Origin: Rhizobium sp. SG_E_25_P2
GTDB lineage: Bacteria > Pseudomonadota > Alphaproteobacteria > Rhizobiales > Rhizobiaceae
Length of the DNA: 64,000 bases
Assembly: GCF_029892285.1 (NCBI RefSeq)
Contig: NZ_JARXVM010000001.1
Coordinates: 372,001-436,000, forward strand
Reading direction: 5' to 3'
Below are positions 37,543 through 47,810 of this stretch, one piece after another. A program made the position numbers and the translations under genes. The notes under the pieces were generated by a model, which saw only the letters and a program-made list of their open reading frames with translations, had not been told where the DNA came from and searched no databases. The first letter of the stretch is position 1. The number at the start of each line of letters is the position of its first letter.

Positions 37543-38505
37543 TTATTTCTGATCAAACTGCCAAACCGATACAAGACCGTCAAGCAACATCTTGTCATTG
37601 CTCAGCTTCCCGAAGGATTTGAGCTCAAGCGCCCAATCGAGACCGACCATGCCCAGCAGTTGGCGCGCCATGGCCCCGACGCCGAACAACGACGTTTCTT
37701 TCCTTGCGGTCCATTCGACGATCGGCAGATCGACGGCGACTTTCTTCGCCTCGAAGAAATCTCGAATCTCCGCTTCGCCGCCCAATGCGTCGACCAGCTT
37801 GGCCTGCTTCGCCTGGCGACCGGTGAAAATGCGTCCGTCGGCGAGTTTCAGCGTCTCCTCGCGGCTCAACTTGCGCCGTTCGGACACCAATGTAGCGAAC
37901 CAATCGAAAGAGTCCATCACCGTGCCGCGAATGGCCGCGAGCGATTCGGGCGGCGGGGCATGGAAGGGCGACGGCTCGGCTTTGAGCGGCGCCGACTTGA
38001 TTTCCTCCAGCGAAACGCCGAGTTTGTCGAGCAGCGGCTTGATCTGGCCGTACTGGAAAATCACGCCGATCGAGCCGGTCAGGGAGGTCTCGCCCGCAAC
38101 GATATGGTCGCCGGCGATCGCGATCATATAAGCGGCGGAGGCGGCGAGCGTGCGAATATCGGTAACGACAGGCTTCTTGGCGGCGACGCGGCGGATGGCT
38201 TTGTAGATGACCTCGCCGCCATAGGTTGTGCCGCCGGGCGAATTCAGCGAGACGATCAATCCCTTGACCGCATCATTTTCGGCGATGGCGTCCAATCGTT
38301 CGATCAGTTCAAGATCATCGGTGATCACGCCGCCGATCGACACACGGGCGATATGGGCGCGACCGGTGGGAGCCGCGCCATCTTCTTCCTGCCAGACAGT
38401 CCAGGCAAAGCCCAGCAAGAGCGCCAGGAACAGAAAAGCGAAGATGCGCCAGCGGCCAAGCTTGCGGCGGAGGCTCCGCCTTTCCAGGATCTGCGACGCG
38501 TCCAT
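37543..38505 (-). CDS. sppA: signal peptide peptidase SppA, 36K type (S49)
   Basis: 320 residues, the short single-domain form. One N-terminal membrane helix (about 20-36). The serine nucleophile is in [14 protein letters not shown] and the lysine general base in [13 protein letters not shown]. It degrades cleaved signal peptides in the membrane. The order sppA-ihfB-lapA on one strand is typical of the order. Confidence 0.94.
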   Translation of the reverse strand: MDASQILERRSLRRKLGRWRIFAFLFLALLLGFAWTVWQEEDGAAPTGRAHIARVSIGGVITDDLELIERLDAIAENDAVKGLIVSLNSPGGTTYGGEVIYKAIRRVAAKKPVVTDIRTLAASAAYMIAIAGDHIVAGETSLTGSIGVIFQYGQIKPLLDKLGVSLEEIKSAPLKAEPSPFHAPPPESLAAIRGTVMDSFDWFATLVSERRKLSREETLKLADGRIFTGRQAKQAKLVDALGGEAEIRDFFEAKKVAVDLPIVEWTARKETSLFGVGAMARQLLGMVGLDWALELKSFGKLSNDKMLLDGLVSVWQFDQK

Positions 38506-38680
38506 CAGTCTTCCTCCATCATTGATGTCGTCCTGACATAAATGCGCCGGCGCGGCAAGGAAACCGCAACGCGGCCATTTAAGCCGCTTTGATCAAAGTT
38601 TTTCATTGCCGGAGGCTTGATTGTAATTTTAAGGCCAGCCGCCTATGTGATAAGGCTGATATGACCCATTCAGGAATTTC

Positions 38681-39346
38681 ATGAAGATTCGCTCCACATT
38701 CGACGCGCCGTTTGCGGACCCGCAGCTTGCCTATCGGCGGGCGCTGTCGCATTCCGGACGCGTGAAGCGGCTGAAAATCCTGCTGCCGGCGTTGGCGGTG
38801 GCCATTTCACTCGCCTTCATCGCGGTGTCCTGGGTGCGGGCGATCTTCCCGGATAATCTCACCATTGGCGGCGCGCGGATCGAAAACGGCCGGGTGGTGA
38901 TGGAGAAACCTGCGATCTCGGGCCGCAACGACGAGGGCATCAGTTATTTCATGAATGCGGCGCGCGCCTTGCAGTCGATCGCCAATCCCTCCGATATCGC
39001 GCTCGAGACAATCGAGGCGGCAGTGCCGATCCGCAGCGACCTGATCGCGCGGGTGACGGCGACGGCGGCGAACTTCGACCGGGACACGGACCGTCTTGAC
39101 ATGACCGCGCCCTTCGTGGTGACGCTTTCTTCAGGCATCACGGCTAACTTCAAGTCAGCGCATCTCGACGTGCATGCCGGAATTCTCGCGTCCAAGGAAC
39201 CGGTGACGGTAACCGCCAAGGAATCGACCCTGGTTGCGAACAGCATGAATATAACCGATAAAGGCCGGGTGATCGGGTTTTCGGGTAATGTCCGACTGAC
39301 CCTCAATCCAGCCGCGTTTCGTTCCAAAGAAAACCAAGGACAATGA
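38681..39346 (+). CDS. lptC: LPS export ABC system periplasmic protein LptC
   Basis: 221 residues. Cytoplasmic N-terminus, a single membrane helix at about 31-52 (ILLPALAVAISLAFIAVSWV), and a periplasmic beta-jelly-roll with repeated short strands. LptC passes LPS from LptBFG to LptA. Length and context (lptA next, 4 bp away) fit. Sequence identity in this family is low, so the call relies mainly on architecture and operon position. Confidence 0.9.
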   Translation: MKIRSTFDAPFADPQLAYRRALSHSGRVKRLKILLPALAVAISLAFIAVSWVRAIFPDNLTIGGARIENGRVVMEKPAISGRNDEGISYFMNAARALQSIANPSDIALETIEAAVPIRSDLIARVTATAANFDRDTDRLDMTAPFVVTLSSGITANFKSAHLDVHAGILASKEPVTVTAKESTLVANSMNITDKGRVIGFSGNVRLTLNPAAFRSKENQGQ

Positions 39347-39350
39347 TCCG

Positions 39351-39887
39351 ATGAGATTGGCCCGCACTCTTGCAAGTCTGTCCTTCCTGGCGGTTCTGGC
39401 CGCGATCTCGTCGGGCGCTTACGCGCAAACGGCTGAGAAAAAGGGCTTCGCGCTGTCCAACAACAAACCGATCCAGATCGAGAGCGACAATCTCGAACTG
39501 CGCGAGCAGGAAAAGCGGGCGCTGTTTAACGGCAATGTCAAGGTGGTGCAGGGCGAGATGACGCTGACCGCGAACCACATGATCGTCCATTACAAGGGCC
39601 AGGGCGGCTCACTGGCGGCCGGCGGCGGCGATATCGACCGCATCGAGGTGGACGGCAATGTGTCGATCGTCTCGGGCACGCAGAGCGCGCGCGGCGACAA
39701 GGGCGATTTCGACATGCGTTCGGAAGTGCTGACGCTGTCGGGGAAACAGGTGGTGCTGGTGGACAGCGGCAATGTGCTGACCGGCTGCAAGCTCACAGTC
39801 CAGATGAAGAGCGGCCAAGCGAACATGGGCAATTGCGGCGGCCGCGTGAAGATCCTCATCGATACGCAATCCAACAAGTCCAATTGA
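39351..39887 (+). CDS. lptA: LPS transport periplasmic protein LptA (OstA-like)
   Basis: 178 residues. Signal peptide ending SSGAYA. OstA domain with IQIESDNLELREQEKRALFNGNV and VVQGEMTLTANHMIVHY, forming the beta-jelly-roll that makes the LPS bridge across the periplasm. It contains two C-terminal cysteines (GCKLTVQ, GNCGGR) that could form a disulfide, as in some LptA proteins of alphaproteobacteria. Thirteen bases separate it from lptB. Confidence 0.94.
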   Translation: MRLARTLASLSFLAVLAAISSGAYAQTAEKKGFALSNNKPIQIESDNLELREQEKRALFNGNVKVVQGEMTLTANHMIVHYKGQGGSLAAGGGDIDRIEVDGNVSIVSGTQSARGDKGDFDMRSEVLTLSGKQVVLVDSGNVLTGCKLTVQMKSGQANMGNCGGRVKILIDTQSNKSN

Positions 39888-39900
39888 TCCGGTTGCCGTT

Positions 39901-40704
<804 letters not shown>

Positions 40705-40902
40705 GCGGAGAGATGAAAAATCAGGCTGCGGCAGCGCCTGTGTCCGCCCGTCGCGAACAATTTGCATAATTTCGCGTCTGGAGCCTTCCGTCTCTTGACC
40801 CGGAAGAATTTCTAAGCAATTTTTGGGCCAGTTCGTCATCGTTTGCATCAAACTGCCACTGTCCCGCTTGGTCGGGGACGAACAGGGAGTATAGCGTAAG
40901 CC

Positions 40903-42447
40903 ATGGCCTTGTCTGCAAGCCTCCTGTTGCGACAGACCCAATCGCTGGTGATGACACCCCAGCTGATGCAGTCCATCCAGCTTCTGCAAATGAATTTTCT
41001 GGAACTGAACAATTTCATCGCCCAGGAAGTCGAAAAAAACCCGCTGCTGGAGCTGGCGACCCCGGCTAACGCTGACCAGGGCGATTTCGAGCCGCAAGGC
41101 TTTGACGGAGCCGATGGCGGCAGGCCCCCTGACCGCGGCGACCGCAGCGACGACGCGCCGCTTCAGCCCAGCCGGGCGGAGAGACTGTCCGAGGCCCTGG
41201 ACACCGGCGTGGAAAACGTCTTCCAGGACGATGCCGGCCCCCGCAAGGCCGATGCGCCGGAATTGCTGCAGCAATGGAAGTCGATGCCCGGCGGCGCCGG
41301 CGAAAGCAGCGAAGCCTATGATCTCGACGATTTCGTCGCGGGACAGGTGACGCTGAAGGATCATCTCGAGCGCCAGATCCCCTTTACGATCACGACGGCC
41401 ACCGAACGGCTGATCGCCCGGCACCTGACCGACATGCTGGACGAAAACGGCTATATCGGCCTTGAGGCCAGCGAACTGGCGGAACGGCTCAAGGCGCGGC
41501 CGGAAGATGTGGCGGCTGTTCTGGCGAAACTTCAGGAGCTCGATCCTCCGGGCGTCTATGCCCGTTCGCTCGCGGAATGCCTGGCGATCCAGCTCCGGCT
41601 CAAGAACCGGCTCGATCCCGCCATGCAGGCGCTGCTGGCCAATCTCGAGCTTCTCGCCCGGCGCGACTTTTCCTCGCTCAAGAAGATCTGCGGCGTCGAC
41701 GAGGAAGACCTGCTCGACATGCTGGCGGAAATCCGCGCGCTCGATCCAAAGCCGGGCAGCAGCTTTGAAAGCGCGCCATCGGAATCGATCATTCCCGACG
41801 TGATCGTGAAAGCGGCGCCCGATGGCGGATGGACCGTGGAGATCAATCCCGACACGCTGCCGCGCGTGCTGGTCAACCAAACCTATTACGAAAAGGTCGT
41901 GGGCTCCGTGGCCCGGCAATCGGCCGACCACGCCTTTCTCAACGAATGCCTGCAGAACGCCAACTGGCTGACGCGCAGCCTCGACCAGCGCGCCAAGACC
42001 ATCATGAAGGTCTCAACCGAAATTGTGAGGCAGCAGGACGCGTTTTTCGCCCAGGGCATCGCTCATCTCAGGCCATTGAACCTGAAAACAGTGGCGGAAG
42101 CGATCAAGATGCATGAATCGACGGTCAGCCGAGTCACGTCGAACAAATATATGCTGACCCCGCGCGGCCTGTTCGAACTCAAATACTTCTTCACCGTCTC
42201 GCTCGGCTCCAACGAGGGCGGCGACGCTCACTCGGCAGAGTCGGTGCGCCACCGGATCAAGGCGATGATTCTGGAGGAAACCGCCGACAAGATCCTCTCG
42301 GATGACGACATCGTCGAGGCCTTGGCCGGCGCCGGCATCGAAATCGCCCGCAGGACCGTGGCGAAATATCGCGAAGCCATGAACCTGCCCTCCTCGGTGC
42401 AACGCAGACGGGAGAAGAGAGCGATGGCCAAAGCCGTCCCAGCCTGA
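40903..42447 (+). CDS. rpoN: RNA polymerase sigma54 factor
   Basis: 514 residues. Region I glutamine-rich start (SLLLRQTQSLVMTPQLMQSIQLLQ), acidic region II, core-binding region, and C-terminal RpoN box in IEIARRTVAKYREAMNLPSS (ARRTVAKYRE). It directs -24/-12 promoters, needing bEBP activators. The order lptB-rpoN-hpf-ptsN is classic. About 200 bp separate it from lptB and probably hold a promoter. Confidence 0.97.
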   Translation: MALSASLLLRQTQSLVMTPQLMQSIQLLQMNFLELNNFIAQEVEKNPLLELATPANADQGDFEPQGFDGADGGRPPDRGDRSDDAPLQPSRAERLSEALDTGVENVFQDDAGPRKADAPELLQQWKSMPGGAGESSEAYDLDDFVAGQVTLKDHLERQIPFTITTATERLIARHLTDMLDENGYIGLEASELAERLKARPEDVAAVLAKLQELDPPGVYARSLAECLAIQLRLKNRLDPAMQALLANLELLARRDFSSLKKICGVDEEDLLDMLAEIRALDPKPGSSFESAPSESIIPDVIVKAAPDGGWTVEINPDTLPRVLVNQTYYEKVVGSVARQSADHAFLNECLQNANWLTRSLDQRAKTIMKVSTEIVRQQDAFFAQGIAHLRPLNLKTVAEAIKMHESTVSRVTSNKYMLTPRGLFELKYFFTVSLGSNEGGDAHSAESVRHRIKAMILEETADKILSDDDIVEALAGAGIEIARRTVAKYREAMNLPSSVQRRREKRAMAKAVPA

Positions 42448-42811
42448 AGACAGCTGATTTTCCAGCAGACGCCGACAATCTCTATTTGTATGATTTATCG
42501 CCTATACACAGCCTGCCGACGCAGCGCCGCTTGACTTCACCACAAGCGAGCGTTAGAGCCCGCGCCCAATCGGAGCAAAAACGCGCGTTCGAAACTCCTT
42601 AAGCACGCCGCGAGAAAAGCTTGGATGGCGGACCGGCTTGGAATAGACTGACCCGAATGGTTTGCCGAAGCAGAACAGGCGCCCGCCCGCCCACATGGCG
42701 CGGAGCCACCGGTTCTAGCAACGGCGAAGGCCTCACGGGAACAGAGGTCCCTCCCGGAAAGGTCGTGACCATGCGGACTTCGGAAACGAAAGTGCAGGAA
42801 GGGAAAACACC
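42448..42811. other. 364-bp intergenic region between rpoN and hpf
   Basis: No supportable gene. A TTG-initiated frame at 42621-42815 runs into the hpf start but has no ribosome site and no family resemblance. A TATACA (42503-42508) could be a -10 element without a good -35. I saw no convincing sigma54 -24/-12 pair. The length suggests hpf has its own promoter and a leader. Confidence 0.5.
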
Positions 42812-43396
42812 ATGAGTGTGCGTGTGACCGGCAAGCAAATGGATATTGGCGATGCGTTCCGCACCCGTATCACGGGGGCGATCAACGACGGCGTGACCAA
42901 GTATTTTGACGGAGGCTTTTCCAGTCAGGTGACTGTGACCAAGACCGGATCCCGTTTCAACGCCGACTGCCGTGTCCACCTCGATTCAGGCGCGGACCTG
43001 CATGCCGCCGGCGACGCCAACGACCCGCAACTCGCCTTCGATTCGGCGCTGGAAAAAGTCGAGAAGCGCCTGCGCCGCTACAAGCGCCGGCTGCGCGACC
43101 ACCACATCGGCGGCGACTCGCGGCTGCATATGGAAGTGGCCTATTCGGTGATCGACGCCCCGTTCGAGGACGATGACGACGAACAGGAAGTGTCGGAAGA
43201 TTTCGCCCCGGTGATCGTGGCGGAAACCACCAAGAAGCTGTCGACCATGTCGGTGGCCAACGCCGTGATGGCGCTTGATATGACCGATGAACCCGTTGTG
43301 ATGTTCCGCAAACCGGGATCGGAAGAGTTAAACATTGTATATCGCCGCAACGATGGCAATATTGGCTGGATTGATTCTGCCAGTATCAAGGGTTGA
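42812..43396 (+). CDS. hpf: ribosome hibernation promoting factor, long form
   Basis: 194 residues. The S30AE N-domain (VRVTGKQMDIGDAFRTRITGAI) binds the 30S decoding centre, and the C-terminal domain (PVVMFRKPGSEELNIVYRRNDGNIGWID) dimerises ribosomes into 100S particles, the long-HPF type. GGAAGGGAAAA precedes the ATG. Long HPF is often growth-phase or sigma-controlled; nothing specific is visible here. Confidence 0.95.
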   Translation: MSVRVTGKQMDIGDAFRTRITGAINDGVTKYFDGGFSSQVTVTKTGSRFNADCRVHLDSGADLHAAGDANDPQLAFDSALEKVEKRLRRYKRRLRDHHIGGDSRLHMEVAYSVIDAPFEDDDDEQEVSEDFAPVIVAETTKKLSTMSVANAVMALDMTDEPVVMFRKPGSEELNIVYRRNDGNIGWIDSASIKG

Positions 43397-43467
43397 TCCC
43401 GCGATAGAGACCACGCGGGTCGGCCGAGGCCGACCCGCCGATACCAAGCCGGAAAAGGACAGTGTTT

Positions 43468-43932
43468 ATGGCTTTGGCGGATATCCTGCACCCGGAAGCA
43501 ATTCTTCCGGGCTTGCGCGTACAGTCCAAGAAGCAGCTCCTCATGGAGCTTGCGACATGCGCCTCCACTCTCACCGGCATTTCCGAGCGGGAAATCTTCG
43601 ACGTGGTGCTGCAGAGGGAAAAGCTCGGCTCCACGGGCGTCGGCGCAGGCATCGCCATTCCGCATGGCAAGCTGAAATCGATCGACAAGATCACCGGCGT
43701 TTTCGCCCGGCTGGAGACGCCTGTCGATTTCGAGGCGCTCGATGACCAGCCGGTTGATCTGGTCTTCATGCTGCTGGCGCCGGAAGGCGCTGGCGCGGAT
43801 CATCTGAAGGCTCTGTCGCGCATTGCCCGCGTGCTGCGCGACCAGGATCTCGTGGCGCGTCTGAGATCCTCCGACACGGCGCAGGCCCTGCATGCCTGCC
43901 TCAACCAGGAACAGACCTCCAACGCCGCTTGA
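43468..43932 (+). CDS. ptsN: nitrogen PTS EIIA component PtsN
   Basis: 154 residues, exact family length. The phosphorylated histidine is in GVGAGIAIPHGKL. It is a regulatory EIIA of the Ntr PTS that signals nitrogen/carbon and potassium status rather than carrying sugar. AAGGA is nine bases before the ATG at 43468; the GTG at 43462 is less likely. It ends 13 bp from the convergent AEC transporter. Confidence 0.96.
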   Translation: MALADILHPEAILPGLRVQSKKQLLMELATCASTLTGISEREIFDVVLQREKLGSTGVGAGIAIPHGKLKSIDKITGVFARLETPVDFEALDDQPVDLVFMLLAPEGAGADHLKALSRIARVLRDQDLVARLRSSDTAQALHACLNQEQTSNAA

Positions 43933-43945
43933 CGGCCCCGGGGCG

Positions 43946-44890
43946 TCACGCCAGCAGAAAAGCCCAGAATGTGACGCTGACCACGCCGAAACCGGTGGTC
44001 AGCGTGATGGTGGACGCCGCCAAGGGTTCGCCGGTGCGAAACTGCGAGGCGATCAGCCAGGCATTGACGCCGGTGGGAACGGCGGCGACCAGCACCAGCG
44101 CGCGCCGCCATTCGTCGCTCAGCCCGAGCAGGGTTGCAAACAGCAGCACCAGCGCCGGCATGGCGACAAGTTTCAGCAATGTGGCGGTCAACGACAAGGG
44201 CAATTGCCCCGCAAAACCGTAGCGGCGCATGGCCATGCCGAGCGCAAGAAGCGCCGCCGGTCCGGCGATCTGGGAAATCTGCTGGATCACGGTTGCCGGC
44301 ACGCCCTCCAGTCTGACGCCGAGGAGATGCCAGAGACCGCCGCCGATAATGCCGAACACCAGGGGATTGCGCGCGAGATTGCGCCAGAGAGAGGTCAGCA
44401 GGCCGATCCAGCCACTTTTCGGCTTGCCCGTGTCGCGCTGCTCCGCCTGCTCGATCAGAAGCGACGAGGCGATCATCATCACCGGCAGATGGATGGCGAT
44501 GAGAATTGACAGCGCAACCAAGCCTTCCGGCCCGACAATGCGATCGATCAGCGGCAGGCCGACGAACACGGTGTTTGCGAAGGCGGAGGATACGCCCACC
44601 ACCGTGGCCATGCGATGATTGACCGCAAAGACCGTGATGGCCAGCGCGTAAGCGATGGCCCAGACAATCGCGACGGCCGAAAAATAGGCGATCCAGAGCC
44701 GCACCGGAAAGGCGCCGTGGAAATCCGCCTCGGCGATGGTGCGGAACAGCAGCACGGGCACGGCCACCTTGAAGACGAAATTCGACAACGCATCGCCGGC
44801 TTCAGCCCTGAGATAGCCGGTCGCCACGGTCAGCCAGCCGGCAAAGATCAGGATGAAGACCGGCAGGACATTTTGCGCGGTGGCGAGCAT
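43946..44890 (-). CDS. AEC-family transporter (auxin efflux carrier type)
   Basis: 314 residues with about ten helices. VFVGLPLIDRIVGPEGL and the C-terminal half AAVPTGVNAWLIASQF match the Mem_trans family used by bacteria for dicarboxylate or other organic-acid transport. AAGGAG nine bases before the ATG at 44890 fixes the start; the open frame runs 45 codons further without support. It is divergent from the thioesterase gene. Substrate unknown. Confidence 0.88.
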   Translation of the reverse strand: MLATAQNVLPVFILIFAGWLTVATGYLRAEAGDALSNFVFKVAVPVLLFRTIAEADFHGAFPVRLWIAYFSAVAIVWAIAYALAITVFAVNHRMATVVGVSSAFANTVFVGLPLIDRIVGPEGLVALSILIAIHLPVMMIASSLLIEQAEQRDTGKPKSGWIGLLTSLWRNLARNPLVFGIIGGGLWHLLGVRLEGVPATVIQQISQIAGPAALLALGMAMRRYGFAGQLPLSLTATLLKLVAMPALVLLFATLLGLSDEWRRALVLVAAVPTGVNAWLIASQFRTGEPLAASTITLTTGFGVVSVTFWAFLLA

Positions 44891-45042
44891 GGTTCGGGTC
44901 TCCTTGAGTTCGCGCCCTGCATATATGCCGCATGCTGGCTCGCAAAGCCTATCTTGCTTCAGGAAAAGCCTTTCCATGCTCCTGGGGCCGCTTGTGTCTT
45001 GGGGGAAGTGATGGCAGTTTCGCAACCGCGAAAGGGCTCATC

Positions 45043-45486
45043 ATGACAGAACCGACGGATTTCCGGGAGAGAATCGAGGCTTCCTTCGCCTCCCAAGGCG
45101 CGATGGCGCTGATCGGGGCGGAGCTCACCCGCATCGAGCATGGCTCGGTGGAAATCGAACTGTCCTACCGGCCAGAGCTCACCCAGCAGCACGGTTTCCT
45201 GCATGCGGGCGTGATATCGGCCGCGCTTGATTCTGCCTGCACCTATGCGGCCTATACGATGATCGAGCCTGAGACCTCGATCCTGACGATCGAATTCAAG
45301 GTCAATCTGATGTCGCCCGGCAAGGCGCCGCGTTTTCTGTTTCGCGGCGAGATCACCAAGCCGGGCTCCAACATCATCGTCGCTGACGGCCGCGCTTATG
45401 CGCTGGGCGACGGACCCGCCAAACTGATCGCCTCGATGACCGGGACCAAGATGGCCCTACGCGGCCGGGAGGATATTCGCGGATGA
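45043..45486 (+). CDS. PaaI-family hotdog thioesterase
   Basis: 147 residues. Hotdog fold with QQHGFLHAGVISAALDSACTYAAY, where HGG/A and the following acidic residue form the active site, and a beta strand ILTIEFKVNLMSP. It probably hydrolyses acyl- or aryl-CoA esters; substrate not determinable. Its TGA overlaps the ATG of the nucleosidase gene (45483-45486). Confidence 0.88.
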   Translation: MTEPTDFRERIEASFASQGAMALIGAELTRIEHGSVEIELSYRPELTQQHGFLHAGVISAALDSACTYAAYTMIEPETSILTIEFKVNLMSPGKAPRFLFRGEITKPGSNIIVADGRAYALGDGPAKLIASMTGTKMALRGREDIRG

Positions 45487-46121
45487 CAGACAGGCTGAAA
45501 CAGGCGCACGGCAAATCCATTCTCTATGTGATGGCGGCGGAGGCGGAATATGGCCCGGCGCTGAAAGCGCTTTTTACACCCGTGATGACCGGCGTGGGGC
45601 CTGTTGAAGCCGCCGTTCAGCTGACGCGCGCGCTGACCGAACTGACGCTGGATGGGCGCAAGCCCGATCTCGTCGTATCTCTCGGCTCGGCAGGCTCGGC
45701 GACGCTGGAACAGACCGAAGTCTATCAGGTTTCCTCCGTGTCCTATCGCGACATGGACGCCTCCGCCTTCGGCTTCGAGAAAGGCCGCACGCCCTTCCTC
45801 GACCTGCCGGCGACGATCCCCCTGCCCTTGCGCATTCCCGGCCTGCCGGACGCGCGGTTGTCGACCGGGGCCAATGTCGTCTCCGGCGCGGCCTATGAGA
45901 CAATCGACGCCGACATGGTGGAGATGGAAACTTTCGCGATCCTGCGCGCCTGCATGAGCTTCGGCATTCCGCTGATCGGCCTGCGCGGCATCTCCGACGG
46001 CAAGGAGGAGGTTCGCCATGTCAGCGACTGGACCGAATATCTGCATGTGATCGACGAAAAGCTCGCCCACGCCGTCAAGACGCTGGAAGCGGCAATCGCC
46101 GACGGACGCCTGGTTTTTTGA
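45483..46121 (+). CDS. mtnN: 5'-methylthioadenosine/S-adenosylhomocysteine nucleosidase-like protein
   Basis: 212 residues. Nucleoside phosphorylase fold: VMAAEAEYGPAL at the N-terminus, VVSLGSAGS, ADMVEMETFAI in the purine-site helix and LRGISDGKE containing the catalytic aspartate. It would split adenine from MTA or SAH. It is a little shorter than E. coli Pfs (232). ATGA coupling to the thioesterase and 56 bp spacing to guaA suggest a purine-salvage grouping. Confidence 0.87.
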   Translation: MTDRLKQAHGKSILYVMAAEAEYGPALKALFTPVMTGVGPVEAAVQLTRALTELTLDGRKPDLVVSLGSAGSATLEQTEVYQVSSVSYRDMDASAFGFEKGRTPFLDLPATIPLPLRIPGLPDARLSTGANVVSGAAYETIDADMVEMETFAILRACMSFGIPLIGLRGISDGKEEVRHVSDWTEYLHVIDEKLAHAVKTLEAAIADGRLVF

Positions 46122-46177
46122 GCGACGCGGCGGCGCAACCGCTTGCGCGATCCCGAGAGATTCTTTAAAGGCTCGCC

Positions 46178-47740
46178 ATGACCCAGCAAGCTCCTTCCGA
46201 CACCATTCTCATCATCGATTTCGGCAGCCAGGTGACGCAGCTCATCGGCCGGCGCGTCCGCGAGGCGGGCGTCTATTGCGAGATCGTCCCTTTCCAATCC
46301 GCCGAAGAAGGCTTTCACCGCCTTCGCCCGAAGGCGATCATCTTCTCGGGCGGCCCGGCTTCGGTGCTCGACGAGGGCAGCCCGCGCGCGCCGCAGGCGG
46401 TGATCGACAGCGGCTTGCCGATCCTGGCCATCTGCTATGGCCAGCAAACGCTCTGCACCCAGCTCGGCGGTAAAGTGGAAGGCGGCCATGCCCGCGAATT
46501 CGGCCGCGCCGATGTCGAGATCCTCAAATCCAGCCCGCTGTTCGAAGGCTTCTGGGAGGTCGGACAGAAATATCCCGTCTGGATGAGCCATGGCGACCGC
46601 GTCACCGTGGCCCCCGAAGGCTTTGAGATCATCGGCACATCCGAAAACGCGCCGTTTGCGATCTGCGTCAACGAAGCGAAGAAATATTACACCACCATGT
46701 TCCATCCGGAAGTGGTGCATACGCCTGATGGCGCCAAGCTGCTGTCCAACTTCGTGCACAAGATCGCGGGCGTCACAGGCGACTGGTCGATGTCGGCCTA
46801 TCGCCAGCGCGCCGTCGAGACGATCCGCGAACAGGTGGGCGATGGCCGCGTGCTCTGCGCGCTTTCGGGTGGCGTTGACTCGTCTGTGGCGGCGCTTCTC
46901 ATCCATGAAGCGATCGGCGACCAGCTGACCTGCGTGCTCGTCGATCACGGCCTGATGCGCAAGAACGAGGCGCGCGATGTCGTCGCCATGTTCCGCGAGC
47001 ATTACAATCTGCATTTGATCCATGTCGACGCCTCCGACCGCTTCATCTCAGCGCTCGAAGGCGAAAGCGATCCGGAGACCAAGCGTAAGACCATTGGTCG
47101 GCTGTTCATCGAAGTGTTCGAGGAAGAAGCCAAGAAGCTTGGCGGCGCCGACTTCCTGGCCCAGGGCACGCTCTATCCCGACGTCATCGAAAGCGTTTCC
47201 TTCACCGGCGGCCCGTCGGTGACGATCAAGAGCCACCACAATGTCGGCGGCCTGCCTGACCGCATGAACATGAAGCTTGTCGAGCCCCTGCGCGAACTGT
47301 TCAAGGACGAAGTGCGCGTGCTTGGCCGCGAACTCGGCCTGCCCGACAGTTTCATCGGCCGCCACCCCTTCCCCGGTCCGGGTCTTGCGATCCGCTGCCC
47401 GGGCGGCATCAGCCGTGAAAAGCTCGAAATCCTGCGCGAAGCCGACGCCGTCTATCTCGACGAAATCCGCAAGGCCGGCCTCTACGACAAGATCTGGCAG
47501 GCGTTTGCCGTGCTGCTGCCGGTGCAGACTGTCGGCGTGATGGGCGACGGCCGCACCTATGAATTCGTCTGCGCGCTGCGCGCTGTGACGTCTGTCGACG
47601 GCATGACAGCGGATTTCTACCACTATGACATGAACTTCCTCGGCCGCGCTGCGACCCGCATCATCAACGAAGTGCGCGGCATCAACCGCGTGGTCTATGA
47701 CGTGACGAGCAAGCCGCCCGGCACGATCGAATGGGAATGA
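46178..47740 (+). CDS. guaA: GMP synthase (glutamine-hydrolysing)
   Basis: 520 residues. N-terminal class I amidotransferase with nucleophile in [11 protein letters not shown] and the histidine/glutamate in [12 protein letters not shown]-pyrophosphatase domain with [14 protein letters not shown] and the C-terminal dimerisation domain ending PPGTIEWE. It converts XMP to GMP. AAAGG lies before the ATG. A bidirectional terminator follows. Confidence 0.98.
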   Translation: MTQQAPSDTILIIDFGSQVTQLIGRRVREAGVYCEIVPFQSAEEGFHRLRPKAIIFSGGPASVLDEGSPRAPQAVIDSGLPILAICYGQQTLCTQLGGKVEGGHAREFGRADVEILKSSPLFEGFWEVGQKYPVWMSHGDRVTVAPEGFEIIGTSENAPFAICVNEAKKYYTTMFHPEVVHTPDGAKLLSNFVHKIAGVTGDWSMSAYRQRAVETIREQVGDGRVLCALSGGVDSSVAALLIHEAIGDQLTCVLVDHGLMRKNEARDVVAMFREHYNLHLIHVDASDRFISALEGESDPETKRKTIGRLFIEVFEEEAKKLGGADFLAQGTLYPDVIESVSFTGGPSVTIKSHHNVGGLPDRMNMKLVEPLRELFKDEVRVLGRELGLPDSFIGRHPFPGPGLAIRCPGGISREKLEILREADAVYLDEIRKAGLYDKIWQAFAVLLPVQTVGVMGDGRTYEFVCALRAVTSVDGMTADFYHYDMNFLGRAATRIINEVRGINRVVYDVTSKPPGTIEWE

Positions 47741-47762
47741 TTTCGGCTCTCTGATGAGCGTG

Positions 47763-47805
47763 AAAAACCGGCTGCGGCAAGCAATTGCCGCAGCCGGTTC
47801 GTTTT
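47763..47805. terminator. bidirectional intrinsic terminator between guaA and the hydrolase gene
   Basis: AACCGGCTGCGGCA (47766-47779) pairs with TGCCGCAGCCGGTT (47786-47799), 14 bp, 6-base loop. The plus side continues CGTTTT and the minus side TTT from the A-run at 47763-47765. It serves both convergent genes. Confidence 0.93.
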
Positions 47806-47810
47806 GAGCC

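Noticed and set aside
42621-42815. 64-codon leader frame touching the hpf start
   Set aside because: Starts with TTG, no ribosome site, composition typical of non-coding GC-rich DNA; overlap with hpf alone is not enough.
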